Assembly (NCBI GenBank): GCA_030037105.1
Contig: JASHRY010000076.1
Coordinates: forward strand, 1-8,682
Length of the DNA: 8,682 bases
Source: Xanthobacteraceae bacterium
GTDB lineage: Bacteria > Pseudomonadota > Alphaproteobacteria > Rhizobiales > Xanthobacteraceae
Direction of reading: 5' to 3'
The notes below the pieces were generated by a model. The model ran no database searches, was not told the DNA's origin, and saw only the letters and a program-made list of their open reading frames with translations. Of the stretch, positions 1-4,754 are shown piece by piece (the first letter of the stretch is position 1; the number at the start of each line of letters is the position of its first letter). Made by a program: the position numbers and the translations under genes.

Positions 1-1406
1 TGGAACGCAATCCCCGTCATCTTCGCGAACAGGTCGATATTGACGATGCCGATGGCACATCCGCCGAGCTTCATGTCGGCGGCCGCCAGGTAAAAGGTTT
101 GAAACAAGACGCCGACGTCCTTGAGAATGAGCGCATAGGCGAGCGAGCTGTATTTCCATGACATCCGGCCGAAGCGCGCGGCAATCGTGATCAGGACCTG
201 CGGCGCGGCCGGCGCGCCCATGGCCGTTCGGGCTCCCGCCAACAGCGCCTCCAGTTCCTGTGCGCGGGCAACGATCGGCACCAGCGCGTGGGCGCCCGCA
301 TCGTAATGATAGAAGCCGCGGGCAAGCCCTTCGCATCGATCGACGGCCAGATAGAGTTCGAGCTCGTAGCTCGCGCCCGCCGACGGATACGGCCTTGCGG
401 CATAGGCGACCACTGGGCCGTCGCCGCCGAGGTCGAGCCTGCTTCTCCATCTCGACAGGACGCGCGCAGTACCGTCGAGGAACCGCGCCAGCTCGGCGAG
501 CGTGATCGGTCGGCTTTCATCGAAGTTGCGCGTCGAATGCCGCTCGTGCAGCAGCCTCGCGAGCGGCAAGCTCGCGCGCGAATGCGCGGCCGAAAACTTG
601 CGCAAATCGATCTTTTTCCCGGGCCAGCGCGGTCGCACCGCCGGCAGCGGCGACACCACGCCCGCATATGGATGAAATCCGCCGAGCGGGTTGGCGTGTC
701 GGCCTTCCGTGCTGCGCGCATGGAACAGAAGATCGTGAAAGTCCCAAAGAACAAGGCTGTCGTCGCCTTCGCTCGAGCGCAGGCCGCCGTCGCCGGCGGC
801 GCCGATCTTGAAAAGGATGCGGCAATCCGTCATGAGGGCGAGAAGCTCAACCCCCGGAAAGCCGCTCCGCTGGCGCAACTGTTTGATCTGTTGCGGCTTG
901 GACAACGAGGCGACAACGGCAGCGATCTTCGGATCGCAAATTCTGAACAGCGCGCCGGCACGCGGCGACTCCAGTACCATCTCGTTGCCGCGCCGGCGCA
1001 TATAGGCGAAGCGCGACAGGACGACAACGTCGGCGTCGCCGAGGCGCGGCGTCTGCGGCCAATAATCGGCGACCTGCGGCTCGATGACGACCCGGTCCGC
1101 GGCGCTGGGCGCCGTCCGGAGACGGTATTCCAACAGGCCGTGCCTGGCGAGGCGCCGGACCAGGAGATCAATTTCCTTGTCGGTGTTCCGGCGGCTGGAG
1201 GCGAACGAGGCGAGCGGCAGGCCCGTGCGCAGGCCCTGCGCGCGGGCCGCCGCGCCGGCGCTGAACGTGCCGAGACCAACCGAATAGCCATCGAAGCGGG
1301 CGACGATTTGTCCGCTCGCGTGCGTTTCGAGCGTCACGCGCTCGCTGAGCCGGGCGGAAACACGTGGCGCAGCCCGTCGCCCCGACTTTATTCCAGGAGC
1401 GCGCAA
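1..1406 (-). CDS. SagB-type FMN-dependent azoline dehydrogenase of a TOMM cluster (3' end cut by window)
   Basis: Nitroreductase-family enzyme expected to oxidise thiazolines/oxazolines made by the neighbouring YcaO protein to azoles, using FMN. About 468 codons are visible and the frame is still open at base 1. Residues ~24-235 look like two winged-helix-like segments (for example GLGTFSAGAAARAQGLRTGL, then ESPRAGALFRICDP), a long N-terminal extension as in many SagB proteins. The dehydrogenase part starts near residue 283 with LLHERHSTRNFD, then RPYPSAGASYELELYL (~338-353) and GFYHYDA (~364-370). WKYSSLAYALILKDVG (~417-432) carries a Lys-Tyr pair (418-419) matching the catalytic KY known from McbC-type enzymes. 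The start is uncertain: TTG at 1406 has GAGGG 10 nt upstream and lies 14 bp after the YcaO stop; an in-frame GTG at 1472 would overlap YcaO by about 50 bp. Close spacing implies an operon with YcaO. Family call firm, start weak. Confidence 0.9.
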   Translation of the reverse strand, partial: MRAPGIKSGRRAAPRVSARLSERVTLETHASGQIVARFDGYSVGLGTFSAGAAARAQGLRTGLPLASFASSRRNTDKEIDLLVRRLARHGLLEYRLRTAPSAADRVVIEPQVADYWPQTPRLGDADVVVLSRFAYMRRRGNEMVLESPRAGALFRICDPKIAAVVASLSKPQQIKQLRQRSGFPGVELLALMTDCRILFKIGAAGDGGLRSSEGDDSLVLWDFHDLLFHARSTEGRHANPLGGFHPYAGVVSPLPAVRPRWPGKKIDLRKFSAAHSRASLPLARLLHERHSTRNFDESRPITLAELARFLDGTARVLSRWRSRLDLGGDGPVVAYAARPYPSAGASYELELYLAVDRCEGLARGFYHYDAGAHALVPIVARAQELEALLAGARTAMGAPAAPQVLITIAARFGRMSWKYSSLAYALILKDVGVLFQTFYLAAADMKLGGCAIGIVNIDLFAKMTGIAF

Positions 1407-1419
1407 GCCGGGATGACCC

Positions 1420-3678
1420 TCAGGTATGGGGGTGGATCGGATTGAGCTCGTTTTCCGGCACCGGCCGCTCACGCCATCCGAGTTTTATCGGGACGTCATA
1501 AAGCCGGCCGGGCGCGAAGCGGCGATAGAAATGCCGCAATCCCGGAACGATCACCCTGACCACCGGGACGTCGATGTCGGGGCGCGTCTGATCGAGAACG
1601 AGGAAATCGAGGCCCGCTTGCTTGGCGAGACGCACGCAGGCGCTCACCTGCTCGCGCGTATCGAGTCGGCCGAACTTCGCGCCGAAGCCCGGCTCGACCG
1701 CCGGGCCGTTGCTTGGCATCAAATAGGGATGCTCCTCCAGGCGCAATGGCGTGACGCCGTCGAGGCTCGATTTCTCGCCGGACGCGCCGCCCATGAGGCC
1801 GATGGACAGGAATTGGTTGAGTTCCGTCAGGGCGCGCAGCACGGCGATTCGCGCGTCGAAATGAGCACCGGAACCGAACTCGATATTTTCCCGCCCGTTT
1901 TGCATCCAGTGCGTTATCGCCACAAAGGCCGGAATGCCGAGATCACTGGTGATGTCGAGCACCCACAGCCGGCGTCCGGTCTCGGCAAGCCGGTTTTGCA
2001 GATCGCGGACGTAGGAATCGTCGAAACGGCGGAGATCCACTTGCGGCCGCTGCAATCGATTGTACCACCAGATGGCATAGGCATCGCGTTCGACCAGTTC
2101 GAGAAATCCCTGGACGATTGCTTCCTCGATCGTATTGCCGGCGGCGCAGCCGTTGGAATCCGCGAGGAAGGCGGCAGGACCCCGGTAGAAAAAATACAGG
2201 AGGGTGGTCGGAAGATATTTGAAGCGCTTGTCGCGCAGGGACCAGACCGGCGACCATTCGATCTCGGTCGATCGGTCGAACGGAGGCGGCGTCTGCGGAT
2301 CGTCGAGGTCGGGCGCCGGCGCCTGGGAGCGCCGGTATTGCGCATCGCTGTAGAGCAGGACATCGTTCGGAGGCAGGGCCTCGCCCGCCCGGAAATCGCT
2401 GAACCGCCGCGTCAGCCTGATCTCGTCGCCCTGAAAAATCCCTGAATAACGCTCGATCGCCTCCATCAGCGCGCTGGCTTCACCTTGCTCGGCCGTGCTG
2501 CCCTTGCCGTAACTGCTGCCGCCCAGTCCGGCCCGGAGATCGTTGACGGTCCGGGCCGGCGCCGCGAAATTGTGCGTGGCACGATAGTTGGTGTTCAAAG
2601 GGAGATCGGCGTCGATCCGCTCGAGCCGCGAGACCACGCCGGTGAGCGGGCTCACATGTTTGCGGAAACGTGCAACCGTGGCCCGCGATGAAACGGTCCG
2701 GTATCCGCCGCTGGTCATAAGTAGCTTGGCGCCGGCGGCAGGCTCGACCGGCGCCGGCACACGGCGTGGGTCGCGCAACTTCGGACGGCCGCAGGCCGGA
2801 CATTGCGGGCGGTGCGCCACGTAATGCCTGACGATGGTCGAGCCCAACAGGTCGAGGCTGACGATGTGATCGCGCAAGTCGGTACGAAAGTCTGTGGCGA
2901 TGGCTTTCGCGATCTCGACGGCGGCGAGCTGGATCGCGCTCTGTCCGACCGTGTGCTGCGCCAACGGAGAAACGGCGACGCAGCGCGCCTCGCCGCGGTC
3001 AAGCAGCGACTTGACCTCGCGGTTGCGTCTCATGCGCTCGGCAAGACACATCCAACAGGGGCCATTGCCCGGGCTGAACATCGGTCCCACCAGAGGAAAG
3101 ATGCCGGAAGGTTGGGTGAGCAGCCAGGGCGTATGGTCGGACAAATGCCGCCGGTTCAATTCAGCGAGGCGCCCCTCGAGATAATCGCCGACCAGCGTGA
3201 CCGTCAGGTCGGCGGCGCGCTTGACGACGCGAACGCCGAGCCCGCTTAGAGCGGCGCCGAGTTCCGTTGCGCCCTGAACGTCGATCGATTGAATGCGCAC
3301 GCGACATTTCCGGAGATTTCTCTCCGCGGTCTCCGGCGACAGGCCGAGGCTCGCCCAATAGGCGGCCACGGCGCCGGTGGAAGAGCGCGATGCCCGCACC
3401 ACGTAGCGGCGGTCCACCAGCCGCTTCAGGGCTTCTTGGATTTTGTCGGATGGAAAATCCCGCTTGAGCGCGCGAACGAGCTCGCGAAAACTCTTTTTAC
3501 CATTTCCTATCGCGGAGGCGAGCGCACAATAGAGTTCGCCATGGAGAAAGAACTTTCGGTCCTCGGAATAGAGGCACACGACATCGGGCGGCAGCACGTA
3601 GACCGTGAAATTCGGCGAGAACCTTGGAACGTCGTTGCTGTCGCGCTGCGTAAGACTGGTGCCGCGATCGCCGCTCAT
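1420..3678 (-). CDS. Fused TOMM cyclodehydratase: leader-binding/E1-like domain plus YcaO domain
   Basis: This 752-residue protein is a fused C-D type azoline synthetase. It should bind the precursor leader and use ATP to activate amide carbonyls so that Cys (or Ser/Thr) side chains cyclise. Residues ~20-95 look like a winged-helix leader-recognition element (RRE-like). Residues ~125-300 are a degenerate ThiF/E1-like domain with a zinc-type cysteine quartet, CWMC (208-211) and CPAC (293-296). The YcaO domain spans ~340-750. It has SSYGKGSTAEQGEAS (388-402), MEAIERYSG (405-413) and TIEEAIVQGFLELVERDA (516-533), which supply the acidic ATP/Mg2+ residues of the family. The tail ends NPIHPHT rather than a clear PxPxP. 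ATG 3678 is the first possible start after an in-frame TAA; its Shine-Dalgarno is poor. It sits between the precursor and the SagB gene, as expected for a TOMM operon. Confidence 0.95.
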   Translation of the reverse strand: MSGDRGTSLTQRDSNDVPRFSPNFTVYVLPPDVVCLYSEDRKFFLHGELYCALASAIGNGKKSFRELVRALKRDFPSDKIQEALKRLVDRRYVVRASRSSTGAVAAYWASLGLSPETAERNLRKCRVRIQSIDVQGATELGAALSGLGVRVVKRAADLTVTLVGDYLEGRLAELNRRHLSDHTPWLLTQPSGIFPLVGPMFSPGNGPCWMCLAERMRRNREVKSLLDRGEARCVAVSPLAQHTVGQSAIQLAAVEIAKAIATDFRTDLRDHIVSLDLLGSTIVRHYVAHRPQCPACGRPKLRDPRRVPAPVEPAAGAKLLMTSGGYRTVSSRATVARFRKHVSPLTGVVSRLERIDADLPLNTNYRATHNFAAPARTVNDLRAGLGGSSYGKGSTAEQGEASALMEAIERYSGIFQGDEIRLTRRFSDFRAGEALPPNDVLLYSDAQYRRSQAPAPDLDDPQTPPPFDRSTEIEWSPVWSLRDKRFKYLPTTLLYFFYRGPAAFLADSNGCAAGNTIEEAIVQGFLELVERDAYAIWWYNRLQRPQVDLRRFDDSYVRDLQNRLAETGRRLWVLDITSDLGIPAFVAITHWMQNGRENIEFGSGAHFDARIAVLRALTELNQFLSIGLMGGASGEKSSLDGVTPLRLEEHPYLMPSNGPAVEPGFGAKFGRLDTREQVSACVRLAKQAGLDFLVLDQTRPDIDVPVVRVIVPGLRHFYRRFAPGRLYDVPIKLGWRERPVPENELNPIHPHT

Positions 3679-3701
3679 GAGGTCAACACGCGCACCTTAC
3701 C

Positions 3702-3726
3702 GCCCCCGCGCAGCGCCGCCGGGGGC
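3702..3726 (-). repeat. 7-bp GC inverted repeat just upstream of the YcaO start
   Basis: GCCCCCG (3702-3708) pairs perfectly with CGGGGGC (3720-3726) across an 11-nt loop. In the minus-strand mRNA the hairpin ends 23 nt before the YcaO ATG, just ahead of the weak AAGG that could serve as ribosome binding site. A role in holding down enzyme translation relative to the precursor is inference. No T-run follows, so it is not a standard terminator. Confidence 0.45.
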
Positions 3727-3742
3727 AAGGCGTATTTTCCAC

Positions 3743-3777
3743 CGCCGGCGCGGCGCCCTCCAGATCGCGCGCCGGCG
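3743..3777 (-). repeat. 10-bp perfect inverted repeat in the precursor-YcaO gap
   Basis: CGCCGGCGCG (3743-3752) pairs perfectly with CGCGCCGGCG (3768-3777), with a 15-nt loop. It is the strongest hairpin of the gap. All-GC arms arise easily in GC-rich DNA, so function is uncertain. Possible roles are partial attenuation, or protection of an abundant precursor mRNA by 3'-end structure. Confidence 0.45.
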
Positions 3778-3955
3778 CTTCTGGATTTCGCACCCGGATC
3801 TCGCTCTGCCGACACGGAAATCCAGGGAAGTTTGAATCGGCCTTCAATGAAAACGGGTGCTGGCGTTTCTCTATGGGGTCGGCCATCCATGCAACAAGCA
3901 ACATCACGCGTCCGGGTCGATTGGGTCAAACCCGGCCATGACGGCCCGCGTCTCC

Positions 3956-3983
3956 GCTAGACGAGAATTGATTCAGGTCTAGC
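3956..3983 (-). repeat. 7-bp inverted repeat spanning the precursor stop codon
   Basis: GCTAGAC (3956-3962) and GTCTAGC (3977-3983) are perfect complements around a 14-nt loop. The 3977-3983 arm contains the precursor stop (TAG, 3979-3981). The arms are not simple GC runs, which makes chance less likely than for the other gap hairpins. No T-tract follows. Confidence 0.4.
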
Positions 3984-4428
3984 ACAAACCGCAGCCGCCC
4001 CACGTGATGCAGCAGCCGCAGCCGCAACCACCCCAGCATCCACAGCCATGTCCGCAGCCTCTGCCGCAGCCTCTACAGCCGTGTCCGCAGCCGTGTCCGC
4101 AGCCTCTGCCACCTCTACAGCCTCTGCAGCCGTGGCCGCCGTGTCCACCGTGTCCGCCTTTTGCCAATTGTATGTTTTTGCCGAGTTGGTGCGTTCCGGC
4201 ATCTTCCTTGTCGAAGACATAGAACGTCGCCAAGCTGACGTCGGAGATTTCCTCTTCGCCGAGAGTAATTTCGTGACTCGGTACGGCGGCTTGCAATGGT
4301 ACATTTGCTGTCGGCGCGGTTGCGGCGGATGCGCCGCCTGCCACCGCCAACGACACACCGGCAAGTCCCGCCATCGGTAGGGCCTTGCTCCGACATTTAC
4401 GCTTCGAGGCGTGCTTCGCGTGCGACAT
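3979..4428 (-). CDS. TOMM precursor peptide with signal-like leader and Cys/Gly/His/Arg repeat core
   Basis: This 149-residue peptide is the likely substrate of the adjacent cyclodehydratase and dehydrogenase. Residues 1-13 are basic (KHASKRKCRSK). Residues ~16-36 are a hydrophobic stretch ending GGASA-A, which looks like a Sec/Tat-type signal with an AxA cleavage site. An acidic block follows, EEEISDVSLATFYVFDKE (58-75), the probable recognition site. From about G91 the core is low complexity: GGHGGHGGHG, then alternating CRG, GHGC and CGRGC units, ending CCITWGGCGLC. It holds 15 Cys (101, 104, 110, 114, 118, 121, 125, 129, 131, 135, 137, 139, 140, 146, 149), no Ser and one Thr (142). The start ATG has AAGGGG 7 nt upstream. 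It is the first gene of the inferred operon. The leader does not resemble nitrile-hydratase-like or Nif11 leaders. Substrate role is strongly implied by context; the leader/core cut is unknown. Confidence 0.88.
   Translation of the reverse strand: MSHAKHASKRKCRSKALPMAGLAGVSLAVAGGASAATAPTANVPLQAAVPSHEITLGEEEISDVSLATFYVFDKEDAGTHQLGKNIQLAKGGHGGHGGHGCRGCRGGRGCGHGCGHGCRGCGRGCGHGCGCWGGCGCGCCITWGGCGLC
3982..4158 (-). repeat. Degenerate 9/12-bp repeats coding the Cys-rich core
   Basis: The core-coding stretch (residues 91-149) is built from variants of GGACACGGCTGC (Gly-His-Gly-Cys) and AGAGGCTGC (Arg-Gly-Cys). These are imperfect but clearly iterated, so the array could gain or lose units by slippage. 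All five core arginines use AGA, while the leader arginines use CGT and CGG. Confidence 0.8.
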
Positions 4429-4435
4429 TGTCGAT

Positions 4436-4441
4436 CCCCTT
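4436..4441 (-). promoter_or_regulatory. Ribosome binding site of the precursor gene
   Basis: AAGGGG on the minus strand, 7 nt before the ATG at 4428. It fixes the precursor start and is stronger than anything seen before the YcaO or SagB starts, consistent with more precursor than enzyme being made. Confidence 0.65.
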
Positions 4442-4453
4442 GGAAAAGGTTCG

Positions 4454-4496
4454 AGACAAGATGAATCAGGCTAGCACCATCGAACGCATCTTGTCT
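4454..4496. promoter_or_regulatory. Perfect 10-bp inverted repeat in the precursor promoter/leader region (candidate operator)
   Basis: AGACAAGATG (4454-4463) and CATCTTGTCT (4487-4496) are perfect reverse complements separated by 23 bp. Half-site centres are 33 bp apart, close to three helical turns. If the promoter at 4479-4508 is right, one half-site falls between -35 and -10 and the other just after the transcription start, a typical repressor arrangement. If transcription starts further upstream, the pair could form an mRNA stem-loop 25 nt before the precursor ATG. No regulator gene is visible in the window. Confidence 0.55.
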
Positions 4497-4508
4497 ACAC
4501 GCTGTCAA
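4479..4508 (-). promoter_or_regulatory. Candidate promoter of the TOMM operon
   Basis: A perfect TTGACA -35 (4503-4508, minus strand) is followed after 18 bp by TTCGAT (4479-4484), a weak -10. The transcript would start near 4472 and read precursor, YcaO and SagB. The -35 is convincing; the -10 is a guess. Confidence 0.4.
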
Positions 4509-4694
4509 AGCCAATCGCGCGCGCGTAGTGCGTAAACGATGCAGAACCGAACGCGTGATTTTCGTAAAATTGACAACGATTCCGAGGCCATCCAGGTTCC
4601 CTTCCGTTTAATACCCCATTCATTCAGTTCCGACCTTGGTAGGGGGGAGTCCGCACCGGGACGGGCCGGACTTGGTTGCCGAAAGTGGAAATGT

Positions 4695-4717
4695 CCGTTG
4701 CAGGTGCCGGGCAACGG
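4695..4717 (-). terminator. Candidate 3' hairpin of the CDF gene
   Basis: CCGTTGC (4695-4701) and GCAACGG (4711-4717) form a perfect 7-bp stem with a 9-nt loop, 38 nt past the CDF stop codon. The bases after it on the minus strand (ACATTTCC) are only mildly T-rich, so this is a weak or non-canonical terminator at best. Confidence 0.35.
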
Positions 4718-4754
4718 TTACGATCAATTGTGACGGTATTGGCAAGCCAAATGG

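Larger units (their letters stand above)
3679..3978 (-). other. Structured gap between precursor and cyclodehydratase genes
   Basis: The 300 bases between the precursor stop and the YcaO start contain no convincing gene. They hold several inverted repeats on the minus-strand transcript: 3956-3983 (7-bp stem including the precursor stop codon), 3912-3935 (6 bp), 3743-3777 (10 bp) and 3702-3726 (7 bp). None is followed by a T-run, so no clear intrinsic terminator separates the genes. Two short overlapping minus-strand frames end at the YcaO start; they are discussed as a finding and not called. Confidence 0.6.
4429..4754. other. Intergenic region upstream of the TOMM precursor and downstream of the CDF gene
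   Basis: No gene is supported in these 326 bases. From the precursor outward it holds the ribosome binding site, a 10-bp inverted repeat, a promoter-like -35, an AT-rich dyad (ATTTT-CGT-AAAAT, 4558-4570), a 6-bp hairpin (AGTCCG 4648-4653 with CGGACT 4667-4672), a 7-bp hairpin at 4695-4717 and a short dyad TTGGC-AA-GCCAA (4739-4750) just past the CDF stop. It separates the TOMM operon from the CDF gene, both on the minus strand. Confidence 0.6.

Noticed and set aside
288..1445. Plus-strand open frame of 385 codons across the SagB region
   Set aside because: No recognisable motif, and the minus strand carries clear SagB motifs throughout. Antisense shadow.
1420..3678. YcaO fusion considered as a non-TOMM YcaO (thioamidation or RimO-linked)
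   Set aside because: Fusion to a Cys-quartet leader-binding domain and the neighbouring SagB enzyme and Cys-rich peptide point to azole formation; no TfuA-like partner is present.
3982..4158. Repeat array considered as a CRISPR or satellite
   Set aside because: Units are 9-12 bp, stay in one reading frame and encode a coherent Cys-rich core; no spacers.
4004..4222. Plus-strand Pro/Gln-rich frame over the core repeats
   Set aside because: Simply the complement of the Gly-His-Cys repeats read backwards; no start signal and no Cys-pattern meaning.
4505..4714. Minus-strand small frame upstream of the precursor (ends MASESLSILRKSRVRF...)
   Set aside because: An AAGGGA lies near an internal ATG, but codon use is unlike a gene, the peptide has no features, and its end overlaps the -35 of the precursor promoter. 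Not supported.
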